Below are positions 26,476-35,796 of a stretch of 64,000 nt of DNA, piece after piece (within the stretch, counting starts at the first letter, position 1; every line of letters begins with the position of its first letter). The DNA is from a bacterium. GTDB taxonomy: Bacteria > Zixibacteria > MSB-5A5 > CAIYYT01. The notes beneath the pieces were generated by a model. That model ran no database searches, had not been told where the DNA came from, and was given only the letters and a program-made list of their open reading frames with translations. The stretch lies in NCBI GenBank assembly GCA_016708315.1, contig JADJGC010000023.1:496001-560000 (forward strand). Reading direction: 5' to 3'. Made by a program: the position numbers and the translations under genes.

Positions 26476-26984
26476 AGACCGCTACGTACGAGGGTTTTCG
26501 CCCTACACTCGACCGAGTCAAGGAATCGCTGTTCGGCATTTTGGCGCCGCACATTCACGACGCCCGTGTGCTTGACCTCTTTGCCGGGTCGGGAGCCTTG
26601 TCATTCGAGGCGGTTTCGCGCGGAGCTGCATCGGCGCTGATGATTGATAGCGACAAACGCGCCGCGAAAGTGATCGAACAGAATCTTGCGAAGACGGGTT
26701 TTGGCGATCGCTGCAAGTTTGCCTTGGCAGACTTCGAAGCAGCGGGAAAAACGGTTGCGCGCGGGATGCAATTTGATTTAGTTTTTGCGGACCCGCCCTA
26801 CGAAGGCGGATTCGGCCAGCGCATCTTGAATCACTTGCGAACTGTCGATCTGCTTGCACCGGAAGGACTTCTGTCGCTGGAGATGTCGCGCAAAGAGATG
26901 GCAGATCTGGACATAACCGGCTATGAGGTTTTGCGCCCCAAGCGATTCGGGTTTACCTTCGTTTGGATAATGAGGAGAGTTTAG
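26436..26984 (+). CDS. rsmD: 16S rRNA m2G966 methyltransferase
   Basis: 182 residues. RsmD methylates guanine 966 of 16S rRNA in the assembling small subunit. It begins MRIIAGEKRGLVLK, then FRPTLDRVKESLFGIL, the SAM loop LDLFAGSGALSFEA and the catalytic VFADPPYEGG, all diagnostic. It starts inside the end of the preceding gene and its stop is followed immediately by coaD, an rsmD-coaD pairing seen in many bacteria. Confidence 0.95.
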   Translation: MRIIAGEKRGLVLKTATYEGFRPTLDRVKESLFGILAPHIHDARVLDLFAGSGALSFEAVSRGAASALMIDSDKRAAKVIEQNLAKTGFGDRCKFALADFEAAGKTVARGMQFDLVFADPPYEGGFGQRILNHLRTVDLLAPEGLLSLEMSRKEMADLDITGYEVLRPKRFGFTFVWIMRRV

Positions 26985-27470
26985 TTGAGACGAGCAGTCT
27001 ATCCCGGAAGCTTTGATCCGATCACATTCGGGCATGTTGATTTGGTCAGACGTGCGGCGGTGATGTTTGATGAAGTTGTCGTGGCCGTAGCGGACAATCC
27101 CAACAAAAAGGTGTTGTTCACGCACGACGAGCGACGCGATATGGCGGTGGATGCGCTGAAGGACATTCCCAACTCGCGGGTGATAGTGTTTCGCGGACTG
27201 CTTGCCAATTTGGTGGAGCAGCAAGATTGTTGTGCGATTATTCGCGGCATGCGCGCAGTCAGCGATTTTGAATACGAGTTTCAAATGGCGCTGATGAATC
27301 GCAAACTTTCGCCCAAAGCGGAGACCGTATTCCTGGTCCCGTCGCTGAGATACGTATATTTGAGTTCGAATACGATCAAGGAAGTCGCCAAGCATGACGG
27401 CAAGATCGACGATCTGGTGCCGGAAATTGTGCTGAAGCACTTGAGAGAAAAGTTCGGACATAATAAGTAG
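26985..27470 (+). CDS. coaD: Phosphopantetheine adenylyltransferase
   Basis: 161 residues, the fourth step of coenzyme A synthesis from pantothenate: 4'-phosphopantetheine + ATP to dephospho-CoA. Shows YPGSFDPITFGHVDLVRRA with the HxGH-type nucleotidyl motif (TFGH) and the later RGMRAVSDFEYEFQMALMN. Begins with TTG directly after the rsmD stop codon; the family's usual N-terminus (K/R)AVYPGSFDP starts here, which fixes the start. Confidence 0.95.
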   Translation: MRRAVYPGSFDPITFGHVDLVRRAAVMFDEVVVAVADNPNKKVLFTHDERRDMAVDALKDIPNSRVIVFRGLLANLVEQQDCCAIIRGMRAVSDFEYEFQMALMNRKLSPKAETVFLVPSLRYVYLSSNTIKEVAKHDGKIDDLVPEIVLKHLREKFGHNK

Positions 27471-27576
27471 ATAGAGAGTCGATTGTGCGGCAGAAGCAAT
27501 CGCTGCGCATTTGCCCGTCAATGGTCAAGCCCCGCGTCGGCCACAGTATCATAGACAAATATTTGGAGGAATCCGC

Positions 27577-29043
27577 GTGACAGAGAATGCCACCGACCAG
27601 CATCAAGTACGAATCCAGAAATTGCAGGCGCTCCGCGAAGCCGGAGTTGAGCCTTTTGCCTATAGCTATAGCAAGACTCACGACTCGGCGCAGCTTGTCG
27701 AGAACTTTGATTCCCTCGCAGAAGCGCAGACGACAGTCAGTATTGCTGGACGATTGATGACAATCCGTTCGATGGGCAAATCGATCTTTGCCAACTTGCA
27801 GGATGACGCCGGACAAATTCAGATCTATGTTAAGAAGGACGCAGTCGCTGAAGGCGAATTCGAAGTATTCAAGAAAGCGGATCTCGGAGATATCTTCGGC
27901 GTTGAAGGATATTTGTTCCTCACGAAGATGGGTGAAAAGAGCGTTCATGTCAGCAAAGTGACATTGTTAGCCAAGAGTTTAAGGCCGATGCCGGAAAAGT
28001 GGCACGGGCTTCAAGACAAAGAGACGCGATATCGCCGGCGCTATCTTGACATGATCGCCAATCCGGAAGTGCGGGAAGTCTTTAAGAAGCGGAGCCTGAT
28101 TGTCCGCGCACTGCGTGATTTTCTCGACGGCGAGGGATTTGTCGAAGTTGAGACGCCGGTATTGCAGCCGATTTATGGCGGAGCGGCGGCGCGTCCATTT
28201 ATCACGCATCACAACCGGCTCGATGTCGATCTGTTCATGCGCGTGGCGGATGAACTGTACCTGAAGAGACTTATCGTTGGTGGATTCGAAAAGGTGTGGG
28301 AGTTCTGCAAAGACTTCCGCAACGAAGGGATGGACCGCAATCACAATCCCGAATTCACGATGATTGAATTGTATTGGGCTTATGCGGATTATCAAGATGT
28401 AATGAAGTTGTATCAACGGATGATCACAACGGTTGCGACCAAGGTTTTGGGCACGACGACAATTACATTCGGCGAAAATCAGATCGAACTGGGCGGCGAA
28501 TGGCGGGTACTGCCGATGCTGGATGGAATCAGCGAAGCGGTTGGACGCGACATTTCCCAAATGGACGAGCCGACGTTGCGCAAGTTCTGCGGTGAAATTG
28601 GAGTCAAGACTGAAGGGCTGGTGGGGCGCGGCAAGTTGATTGACGAGTTGTTCAGCGAAAAGCTCGAACACAAGTTGATTCAACCGACGTTTATCACCGA
28701 CTATCCGAAAGAACTGTCGCCGCTGGCAAAGCCGCATCGGAGCAAAGAAGGATTGACGGAACGATTTGAGGTCTTCATTGGTGGAATGGAGATGGGGAAC
28801 GCATTCAGTGAGCTGAACGACCCCATCGATCAAAAAGAGCGCTTCCAGAAACTTGTCGAATTGGCGAAAGCCGGCGACGAGGAAGCGCCCGCAGTGCTGG
28901 ACGAGGATTACATATTCTGTCTTGAACACGGAATGCCGCCGACCGGCGGTCTTGGATTTGGTGTTGACCGGCTATGCATGATGCTGTTGAATCAACATTC
29001 AATCCGCGACGTGATTCTCTTCCCGCAGATGAAACCGGAGTAG
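27577..29043 (+). CDS. lysS: Lysyl-tRNA synthetase, class II
   Basis: 488 residues. Charges tRNA-Lys with lysine. N-terminal OB-fold anticodon-binding domain (about residues 55-140), then class II motif 1 (EGFVEVETPVLQP), motif 2 (FRNEGMDRNHNPEFTMIELY) and motif 3 (GGLGFGVDRLCMML). GTG 27577 is chosen because GGAGGA lies seven bases upstream; a longer reading from 27511 has no ribosome site. The LolC-like permease gene starts two bases after its stop, indicating co-transcription. Confidence 0.96.
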   Translation: MTENATDQHQVRIQKLQALREAGVEPFAYSYSKTHDSAQLVENFDSLAEAQTTVSIAGRLMTIRSMGKSIFANLQDDAGQIQIYVKKDAVAEGEFEVFKKADLGDIFGVEGYLFLTKMGEKSVHVSKVTLLAKSLRPMPEKWHGLQDKETRYRRRYLDMIANPEVREVFKKRSLIVRALRDFLDGEGFVEVETPVLQPIYGGAAARPFITHHNRLDVDLFMRVADELYLKRLIVGGFEKVWEFCKDFRNEGMDRNHNPEFTMIELYWAYADYQDVMKLYQRMITTVATKVLGTTTITFGENQIELGGEWRVLPMLDGISEAVGRDISQMDEPTLRKFCGEIGVKTEGLVGRGKLIDELFSEKLEHKLIQPTFITDYPKELSPLAKPHRSKEGLTERFEVFIGGMEMGNAFSELNDPIDQKERFQKLVELAKAGDEEAPAVLDEDYIFCLEHGMPPTGGLGFGVDRLCMMLLNQHSIRDVILFPQMKPE

Positions 29044-29045
29044 AC

Positions 29046-30272
29046 TTGGGCTTTGAGCTGTTTATCGCGCGACGGTATCTTCGGAGCCGTCGCCGCGAAA
29101 ATTTCATCTCCTTCATTTCTCTTATCTCAATTGTGGGAGTGGCAATCGGTGTCGCTACCCTAAATTTCGTCATGGCGATGATGAACGGTTTCGAGACCGA
29201 AATCCGCCAGCGCATCATCGACACGACCGCGCATATCACTGTTTACTCCTATGCCGGAGAAGGTTTCGACAACTGGAAGTCGCTTGCTGAAAAAGTAAAT
29301 GCAGTTCCTGACGTTGTCGCAACAGCACCGAACATTTTCTATAAGTCGGTAATTGGTTCGGGCGACGCCAATGACGGAGTTTTCGTAAAGGGTATTGATC
29401 CGAACTACGAATTCGAAGTGTCAAAACTGCGCGAGAATATTGTCGCGGGCGAGATCAATCTTGAAGAGACGGCTGACAGTTTGCCGGGAATCGTCATCGG
29501 TCGCGAACTGGCGGGCATTCTGAATGTGAAGCTTGGCGGCGAAGTCGTTCTGGCATCATTGAAGCAGAAGAAGATGACGCTGACGCTTCAGCCGAAGTAC
29601 AAGAAGTTCGTTGTCACCGGGATTTTCGAGACCGGGATGAACGAATACGACGGCAATCTGGCTTACATCTCGATTCCAGTAGCGCAGGACCTGTTCAAAC
29701 TCGACAATTTGGTCACTGGATTGCAGGTGCGGGTTAGAGATTTCTACAAATCACAAGAGATCGCTCGCGAAATCGAAGAGATTGTTGGCAGCCCGTATTA
29801 TGCAGTTGATTGGTCTGAGCGGCACAAAAATCTATTTGGCTGGATGACATTGGAAAAGTATGGGATGTCGATAGTTGTCGGATTGATTGTCGCTGTGGCG
29901 GCGTTCAATATTGTGACGACTTTGATTATGCTGGTGATCGAAAAGCGCAAGGATATCGCGATTTTTAAGTCAATGGGAGCAAATCGCAAGCAAGTGATGA
30001 AGATATTCATGTTCCAAGGAACGTTGCTGGGATTTGTCGGAACGATTGCCGGTACATTGCTGGGGTTTGTGCTCTGTTGGGCGCAACAAACCTTCAATAT
30101 TGTATCAATACCGGGAGAAATCTATTTCATCAATAGTCTCCCTATCGACATGCGGCTGGTTGAGTTTGCAATTATCGCTGGTGCGAGTGTGATAATATCA
30201 TTTCTGGCAACGCTTTATCCATCACGGCGAGCGGCGCGGCTGTTCCCTTCTGACATTCTTCGTCATGGATAA
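29046..30272 (+). CDS. lolC: LolC/LolE-type permease of lipoprotein-release ABC transporter
   Basis: 408-residue FtsX-like membrane protein that, with LolD, extracts lipoproteins from the inner membrane for delivery to the outer membrane. Starts with FIARRYLRSRRRENFISF and a first helix, then a large periplasmic domain (about residues 45-265) and three C-terminal helices, the LolC/E plan. The start is TTG 29046, six bases after GGAG; the ATG at 28974 lies inside lysS and would add an unnatural tail. Only one permease gene is present, so it may form a homodimer (LolF-like use) with the ATPase gene 77 bases downstream. Confidence 0.88.
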   Translation: MGFELFIARRYLRSRRRENFISFISLISIVGVAIGVATLNFVMAMMNGFETEIRQRIIDTTAHITVYSYAGEGFDNWKSLAEKVNAVPDVVATAPNIFYKSVIGSGDANDGVFVKGIDPNYEFEVSKLRENIVAGEINLEETADSLPGIVIGRELAGILNVKLGGEVVLASLKQKKMTLTLQPKYKKFVVTGIFETGMNEYDGNLAYISIPVAQDLFKLDNLVTGLQVRVRDFYKSQEIAREIEEIVGSPYYAVDWSERHKNLFGWMTLEKYGMSIVVGLIVAVAAFNIVTTLIMLVIEKRKDIAIFKSMGANRKQVMKIFMFQGTLLGFVGTIAGTLLGFVLCWAQQTFNIVSIPGEIYFINSLPIDMRLVEFAIIAGASVIISFLATLYPSRRAARLFPSDILRHG

Positions 30273-30349
30273 GTTTATCATTGATTTGGGGTTAAGAAAA
30301 CCCCCGTTTGTGGCGACAATAAACTTGAGACAGGAGTCGTAGGCAAGCT

Positions 30350-31033
30350 TTGGAAGAGCTAATTTTGGAAACAAAGAGCTTAAGTAAGAGCTTTGTAACA
30401 ATCGGCGGCGAACTGAAGATCCTCAGTGACCTAAATTTTGGCGTCTCGCGAGGAGATTTTGTCGCTATTACCGGCGCATCAGGAGTGGGAAAAAGCACAT
30501 TGTTGCACATACTTGGCGGACTCGACCTACCAACATCGGGAAGCGTGACAGTTGCCGGTCAACGAATCGACAACCTAACTGAGGCCCAGCTCTCGGATTA
30601 CCGCAACAAAAAGTGTGGTTTTGTCTTCCAGTATCACTATCTTTTGGAAGAGTTTAACGCGCTTGAAAACGTGATGATGCCACTCCTCGTTCGAGGCGAA
30701 TCGCGGAACAATTGTCATGACATAGCGGTTAAACTGCTTGACGAGGTCGGACTCGGACAGAGAATAGACCATCGACCGACGCAACTCTCAGGAGGAGAGT
30801 GTCAGAGAGCGGCGGTTGCAAGAGCGATGGCAGGAGCGCCGGAGATCTTGATAGCGGATGAACCGACCGGCAACCTCGATCACGAAACGGCAGAAACTCT
30901 CCACGAACTTTTGACGCGCTTAAACGAGCAAAAAAAGATGACGATCATTGTCGCGACACATGACCTGTCGCTGGCAGATCGCGCGTCGCGTAGGTACCGC
31001 TTATCAGATGGTCATCTGGCAGAAACGAGCTAG
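30350..31033 (+). CDS. lolD: LolD-type lipoprotein-release ABC transporter ATPase
   Basis: 227 residues. Cytoplasmic motor subunit of the lipoprotein export complex. Walker A is TGASGVGKSTLLHILGGLD, the signature motif LSGGECQRAAVARAM, Walker B EILIADEPTGNLD and the switch histidine in VATHDLS. The GNLD ending of Walker B and length are typical for LolD/MacB-type ATPases. Start at TTG 30350 with AGGAG upstream, though the 13-base spacing is long. Two bases separate its stop from mcsA. Confidence 0.92.
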   Translation: MEELILETKSLSKSFVTIGGELKILSDLNFGVSRGDFVAITGASGVGKSTLLHILGGLDLPTSGSVTVAGQRIDNLTEAQLSDYRNKKCGFVFQYHYLLEEFNALENVMMPLLVRGESRNNCHDIAVKLLDEVGLGQRIDHRPTQLSGGECQRAAVARAMAGAPEILIADEPTGNLDHETAETLHELLTRLNEQKKMTIIVATHDLSLADRASRRYRLSDGHLAETS

Positions 31034-31035
31034 TT

Positions 31036-31554
31036 ATGTTATGTGAAGATTGCCGCAAGCAGGATGCGACCGTGCATATGAAGCAAGTCGTCAACAATCA
31101 GAAGATTGTTCTCAACTTGTGCTCAACGTGCGCCAAACGCCGCGGATTTTCAAACCCGCTGAAGAATATCCCCTTCCCGTTGGCCGATTTCCTGACTTCG
31201 ATGGTATCGGGCTCGATTGCCGAGCCGGATAGCGAGATGATGGGACTTAGTTGTCCCTCGTGTAATTTGACCTACGATAAATTCGCCAAGACTGGTCGAC
31301 TCGGTTGCGGCGAGTGTTTCAATACTTTCCGGCAGCCGCTTGCAGATTTGCTGCGCAAGATTCACGGATCAAACTTGCATCGCGGCAAGAGACAAAGTTC
31401 GACGGCTGAAGGAATGGACACGCTGAAAGAAGAAGCTCGACTGAAGGAAGAATTGAAGTCGGCAATTACTAATGAAGATTTTGAACGCGCAGCCCAGATA
31501 CGCGACCTGATTAAGGACATACAAGCGAAGATGGAGATGAGCGATGTTCGATAA
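31036..31554 (+). CDS. mcsA: McsA, zinc-finger activator of protein arginine kinase
   Basis: 172 residues. McsA binds and activates the protein arginine kinase McsB and connects it to ClpC. Two zinc-ribbon-like pairs are seen: Cys3/Cys6 with Cys29/Cys32, and LSCPSC with LGCGECF. A UVR motif closes the protein (DFERAAQIRDLIKDI). Its stop overlaps the mcsB start by eleven bases, as in Firmicutes operons. Unlike the Bacillus locus, no ctsR repressor gene precedes it; instead it follows lolD. Confidence 0.92.
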   Translation: MLCEDCRKQDATVHMKQVVNNQKIVLNLCSTCAKRRGFSNPLKNIPFPLADFLTSMVSGSIAEPDSEMMGLSCPSCNLTYDKFAKTGRLGCGECFNTFRQPLADLLRKIHGSNLHRGKRQSSTAEGMDTLKEEARLKEELKSAITNEDFERAAQIRDLIKDIQAKMEMSDVR

Positions 31555-32587
31555 CATGACCGAACGGCTGAGTTCCTGGTTGACGGCGGAAGGCGCCGAA
31601 GCTGGAATCGTGTTGTCTTCGCGCGTTCGCTTGGCGCGGAACATCAAGGGATTGACATTCCCGCCCTACGCCGACGACGATTGTCGCGAAAAGGTAGTCG
31701 ATTTCGTCGAAACGGCATTGCAGAAGAGCCGTGAGCTGGAGCGCGGTGAATTTCATCGCTCGGAGATTATCGATGATCTCGATCGCAGTTTCTTAATCGA
31801 GCGTCATTTGATTTCGCCCGAGTTTATGCGCCCGGACACGATCAGCGGTATCTTCATATCGCCGGACGAGAAGATTGCAATCATGGTCAATGAAGAAGAC
31901 CACCTGCGGATTCAGTCGATGGGTTCCGGTCTAACCCTGACCGACACCCTTGCTCGTGCGATGCGCATCGATGATGACCTGGCACGGACGCTGGATTTCG
32001 ACTATGACACTGATTTCGGATTTCTTACCTCCTGCCCTACTAATGTAGGAACGGGATTGCGGGCGTCGATATTGATTCACCTCGCCGGATTGGTCCTGAC
32101 CAAGGAGATTGACTCGGTGATTGACCATATTACCAAGCTTGGACTCGTTGTTCGCGGTTTTTACGGTGAAGGTTCCGATGTCTGGGGCAATTTGTTTCAG
32201 ATATCAAATCAAACGACATTGGGTCGATCAGAGTCTGATATAACAGAGGCATTGCAGAAAATTACTCGTCAGATCATTGAGTTTGAGAATCAAGCGCGGG
32301 AACAACTGGTGAGTCAAGCTCAGGACGAGATTTCAGATAAAATTTGGCGCGCCTATGGAATATTGAAGCATGCGCGCGTATTAACTACAGAAGAGGTGAT
32401 GAACCTCTTGAGTGCGGTGCGGTTGGGCATAGCGTTAGAAATTCTCAACGAGGTGTCGATGGAATCGGTCAACAAGATGTTGATCCTCAGCCAGCCGGCG
32501 CACTTGCAGAAACATGTGGGACGGGTATTAAGCCCTTCCGATCGTGATATCGCCAGAGCCACGCTTGTTCGTGAGACACTGGCTTAA
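31544..32587 (+). CDS. mcsB: Protein arginine kinase McsB
   Basis: 347 residues, phosphagen-kinase fold. McsB phosphorylates arginines on damaged or regulatory proteins, marking them for ClpC-ClpP degradation in the cytoplasm. Seen: VLSSRVRLARNIKG (nucleotide-binding arginines), LTSCPTNVGTGLRAS with the active-site cysteine loop, and a full-length C-terminal region. It overlaps mcsA and is followed by clpC after 34 bases, giving the complete mcsA-mcsB-clpC module. Confidence 0.95.
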   Translation: MFDNMTERLSSWLTAEGAEAGIVLSSRVRLARNIKGLTFPPYADDDCREKVVDFVETALQKSRELERGEFHRSEIIDDLDRSFLIERHLISPEFMRPDTISGIFISPDEKIAIMVNEEDHLRIQSMGSGLTLTDTLARAMRIDDDLARTLDFDYDTDFGFLTSCPTNVGTGLRASILIHLAGLVLTKEIDSVIDHITKLGLVVRGFYGEGSDVWGNLFQISNQTTLGRSESDITEALQKITRQIIEFENQAREQLVSQAQDEISDKIWRAYGILKHARVLTTEEVMNLLSAVRLGIALEILNEVSMESVNKMLILSQPAHLQKHVGRVLSPSDRDIARATLVRETLA

Positions 32588-32621
32588 TTGGATTAGCATA
32601 CTATCTCATGCGGAGGTATAG

Positions 32622-35078
32622 ATGAACGAGATGTTTACCGAACTGGCCCGCAAAGCAATCGAATACGCTCGCGACGAAGCGGCCAGACTGCGCCATGACT
32701 ACATCGGTACCGAGCATCTGTTGCTGGGTTTGATCCGTCTCGGTAAAGGACGCGCTTGCGAGGTCTTTTCGAATATTGGCCTCGACCTAAGCGAGTTGGT
32801 CCAGTCAATCGAAGACGTGGTTCAGCCTGCCGGCGGGACAATGACGATGGGTCAGCTTCCACTGACGGCTCGCGCCAAAAAGACGCTTGAAGTCGCAGGC
32901 CAGGAAGCGCGCGCTCTGAAATCGAAAGAAATCGACACTGAGCATATACTGCTTGCCTTGCTCAAGGATGAAGAAGGCGTAGCTGCGCAAGTGTTGTCGA
33001 TGTTCGACATCGACTACAAGGATGTTTACGAAGAACTCAAGAACATCTCGAGCGGCCAACCGTCATCGTACGGCAAGAAGCGCAAGAAATCGAAGACTCC
33101 GGCGCTTGATCATTTCGGACGTGACCTGACGGAACTTGCCCGCAAAGGCAAGCTTGATCCGATCATCGGACGCGACAACGAAATTGAGCGCGTGTCGCAG
33201 ATTCTTTCGCGCCGCAAGAAAAACAATCCGGTGCTCATCGGCGAGCCGGGCGTTGGCAAGACGGCAATCGTCGAAGGCTTGGCGCAGCGCGTCGTCACCG
33301 GTCAGGTGCCGGCCGTGCTGGAAAATCGCCGCATTGTCATGCTCGACATGGCGTCGCTGGTTGCGGGCACGAAGTATCGTGGCCAATTCGAGGAGCGCAT
33401 CAAAGCGGTGATGGACGAGATCACCAACTCACAGGACGTGATTATCTTCATTGACGAATTGCACACGATCGTCGGCGCAGGCGGTGCTGAAGGTTCGTTG
33501 GATGCGTCCAACATCTTCAAGCCGGCTCTGTCACGCGGCGAATTGCAGTGTATCGGCGCCACGACGCTGAACGAATATCGCAAGTACATCGAGAAGGATG
33601 GCGCACTTGACCGTCGCTTCCATACTGTGATGGTGGAAGAACCTTCGCAGGAAGACACGGTGAAGATTCTTCAAGGGCTCAAAGGCCGCTATGAAGAGCA
33701 CCACCAGATTTTGATTTCGGATGAAGGCATCCGCGCGGCGGTGGTTTTGTCGAATCGTTATATCACCGGCAAGTTCCAGCCGGATAAAGCAATCGACATC
33801 ATCGATGAAGCGGGTTCGCGCGCGCACTTGTCGACCTACACCAAGCCGAAGGAATTCGGCGACATGGAAGCGACGATTGCTGAAGTTTCGATTCGCAAGG
33901 AAGACGCTGTCAAGAATCAGGAATTCGAGAAGGCTGCTAAACTGCGCGATGACTTGAAACTGAAAAAAGAAGAATACGAACAAATGAAGCGCGACTGGGA
34001 AGTTCAGCGCCAGAGCGAGAAGATCACTCTGCGCGAAGAACATATTGCCGAGATCGTCGCCAAGATTACCGGAATCCCGCTCTTCCGTCTGGAAGAGAAA
34101 GAATCCAAGCGCCTGATGCGCATGGAAGAAGAACTGCGCAAGAAGATCGTCGGACAAGAAGAGGCCATCACGGCACTCACCCGTTCGATCCGTCGCGCTC
34201 GTGCGGGACTCAAAGATCCGCATCGCCCGATCGGCTCGTTCATCTTCCTTGGTCCGACCGGCGTGGGCAAGACCGAGTTAACGCGCGTGTTGGCGGAGTT
34301 CTTGTTTGAGAATGCTGATGCTCTGATTCGTATCGATATGTCGGAATACATGGAGAAGTTCGCGGTCAGCCGTTTGATCGGAGCGCCTCCGGGATACGTC
34401 GGATACGAAGAGGGCGGACAGCTGACCGAGAAGGTTCGCCGTCACCCTTACTCTGTTGTGTTGCTCGACGAAATCGAGAAAGCCCATCCGGATGTTTTCA
34501 ATATCCTGCTGCAGCTTCTCGACGACGGCAGCCTGACCGATTCGTACGGCCGCAAGGTCGACTTCCGCAACACGGTCGTGATCATGACGTCGAATGCCGG
34601 TACTCGCGACATTCGCTCGGGCAAGACGCTCGGATTCGGTTCGAGCAAACTCGAGGATGATTACGATACGATGAAGCAGTCGGTCATGACCGAAATGAAG
34701 CGCATCTTCAATCCGGAATTGATCAACCGTATCGACGAGACGATTATTTTCCATCCGTTGTTGATGGAGCATATCGTTTCAATCGTGGATATTCTTCTGG
34801 CAGAGATGGCTACCCGTCTTGCCGAACGCGGTTTGAGCATTCATGTCACGGATGCCGCCAAGAAGTTCATCGCCGAGAAAGGCTTTGACCCGCTCTATGG
34901 CGCGCGTCATCTCAAGCGTGCGATTCACAAGTATGTGGACGATCCGTTGGCCGAGGAAATCCTTGCGGGTCAATTCGCCGGCGATTGCCAGATCGAGGTC
35001 GACATGGGACCTGATGCGGATAAGCTCGTGTTCCGGATCAATTCTTCGACGGAGTCGCGCAAGATCGCGAAAGTGTAA
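32622..35078 (+). CDS. clpC: ClpC AAA+ unfoldase
   Basis: 818 residues. Hexameric ATP-dependent unfoldase that feeds substrates, including arginine-phosphorylated ones, to ClpP. N-terminal double Clp_N repeat (about residues 1-145), first AAA domain with GEPGVGKTAIVEG, a middle domain containing a UVR-like coiled coil (EFEKAAKLRDDLKL), second AAA domain with GPTGVGKTELTR, and a C-terminal domain. The middle domain and its UVR motif identify ClpC rather than ClpA or ClpB. GGAGG stands nine bases before ATG 32622. A clear terminator follows. It ends a collinear run that begins at about 25.6 kb. Confidence 0.96.
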   Translation: MNEMFTELARKAIEYARDEAARLRHDYIGTEHLLLGLIRLGKGRACEVFSNIGLDLSELVQSIEDVVQPAGGTMTMGQLPLTARAKKTLEVAGQEARALKSKEIDTEHILLALLKDEEGVAAQVLSMFDIDYKDVYEELKNISSGQPSSYGKKRKKSKTPALDHFGRDLTELARKGKLDPIIGRDNEIERVSQILSRRKKNNPVLIGEPGVGKTAIVEGLAQRVVTGQVPAVLENRRIVMLDMASLVAGTKYRGQFEERIKAVMDEITNSQDVIIFIDELHTIVGAGGAEGSLDASNIFKPALSRGELQCIGATTLNEYRKYIEKDGALDRRFHTVMVEEPSQEDTVKILQGLKGRYEEHHQILISDEGIRAAVVLSNRYITGKFQPDKAIDIIDEAGSRAHLSTYTKPKEFGDMEATIAEVSIRKEDAVKNQEFEKAAKLRDDLKLKKEEYEQMKRDWEVQRQSEKITLREEHIAEIVAKITGIPLFRLEEKESKRLMRMEEELRKKIVGQEEAITALTRSIRRARAGLKDPHRPIGSFIFLGPTGVGKTELTRVLAEFLFENADALIRIDMSEYMEKFAVSRLIGAPPGYVGYEEGGQLTEKVRRHPYSVVLLDEIEKAHPDVFNILLQLLDDGSLTDSYGRKVDFRNTVVIMTSNAGTRDIRSGKTLGFGSSKLEDDYDTMKQSVMTEMKRIFNPELINRIDETIIFHPLLMEHIVSIVDILLAEMATRLAERGLSIHVTDAAKKFIAEKGFDPLYGARHLKRAIHKYVDDPLAEEILAGQFAGDCQIEVDMGPDADKLVFRINSSTESRKIAKV

Positions 35079-35103
35079 TTAGTTCGAGTTAGATTGTGAT
35101 ACG

Positions 35104-35137
35104 ACGCGGTCGGAAGAGATTCCGGCCGCGTTTTTTT
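35104..35137 (+). terminator. Rho-independent terminator after clpC
   Basis: ACGCGGTCGGAA pairs with TTCCGGCCGCGT (one G-T wobble) over a four-base loop, followed by seven T. It lies 26 bases past the clpC stop and closes the rsmD-to-clpC run. Confidence 0.9.
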
Positions 35138-35435
35138 GTTGATGTTCTTTTCTGCTACCCAATAGCCCACCCGGAGCGGAGCGGAGGGTGGGATATGCAC
35201 GAAGTTTTCGGTGTGGTCCAGACCGACGACATCCCACCTTACGTTATTCGCCTTTTCCGCGAATTCCCATTGCCTGTCTTTGCTGCAACCGCAAGGAGTA
35301 CTACTATCAGGTATCGCTTCAGGCGGGCTACCCGATGCTCCGGCGGCCTAAGCCCTTGCAGTGCATGCCCATAGATAGGCAACGGAGCGCATCAATCCTG
35401 CGTTCTGGCTTCTGTCGTATACCGCAAAATTCCGC
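35138..35435. other. Gene-free stretch with three mutually exclusive hairpin arms
   Basis: No convincing gene. Short open frames (for example from 35188) have no ribosome site or family resemblance. CCCACCC (35166-35172), GGGTGGG (35186-35192) and ATCCCACC (35231-35238) are arranged so that the middle arm can pair with either flank. It may be the remnant of an interspersed repeat. Confidence 0.4.
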
Positions 35436-35463
35436 TTGACGGTTAGGGCCGGAAAGTTATATT
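35436..35463 (+). promoter_or_regulatory. rpmA promoter
   Basis: TTGACG (35436-35441), 16 bases, TATATT (35458-35463). The leader then has a small hairpin (CCGAC, GCAG, GTCGG at about 35474-35487) before the AGGAGG ribosome site of rpmA. Confidence 0.7.
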
Positions 35464-35517
35464 AGGCAACTACCCGACGCAGGTCGGATAATTGAATTTG
35501 ATTTTTAGGAGGATACC

Positions 35518-35769
35518 TTGGCTCATAAAAAAGGTTTAGGTTCGTCAAAGAACGGCCGCGACTCGAATGGTCAAAGACGCGGCGTGAAGACCTACGGCGG
35601 TGAAGCGATTCTTGCCGGGACGATTATTGTCCGTCAGTGCGGAACGAAGATTCTTGCCGGACGCAATGTCGGTGTCGGCAGAGATAACACGCTGTTCGCC
35701 ACAATCACAGGTGTGGTTGAGTACGCGCGCAAAGGCCGCGATCGCAGAGTCGTTCACGTTCTACCGTAA
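35518..35769 (+). CDS. rpmA: Ribosomal protein bL27
   Basis: 83 residues, large-subunit protein near the peptidyl-transferase centre. Begins (M)AHKKGLGSSKNGRDSNGQRR, the canonical bL27 N-terminus, which fixes the TTG start at 35518; AGGAGG lies upstream. There is no N-terminal extension of the kind cleaved in Firmicutes. Its usual partner rplU (bL21) is not upstream; the gene has its own promoter and terminator and so is monocistronic. Confidence 0.97.
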   Translation: MAHKKGLGSSKNGRDSNGQRRGVKTYGGEAILAGTIIVRQCGTKILAGRNVGVGRDNTLFATITGVVEYARKGRDRRVVHVLP

Positions 35770-35796
35770 CTCTCGATTTACAGAGAGACAAGATTG

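Noticed and set aside
27979..28929. Open frame of 316 codons antisense to lysS
   Set aside because: Shadow of a certain gene, no start signals.
35096..35439. Two short open frames between clpC and rpmA
   Set aside because: They overlap a terminator and hairpin repeats and lack a ribosome site.
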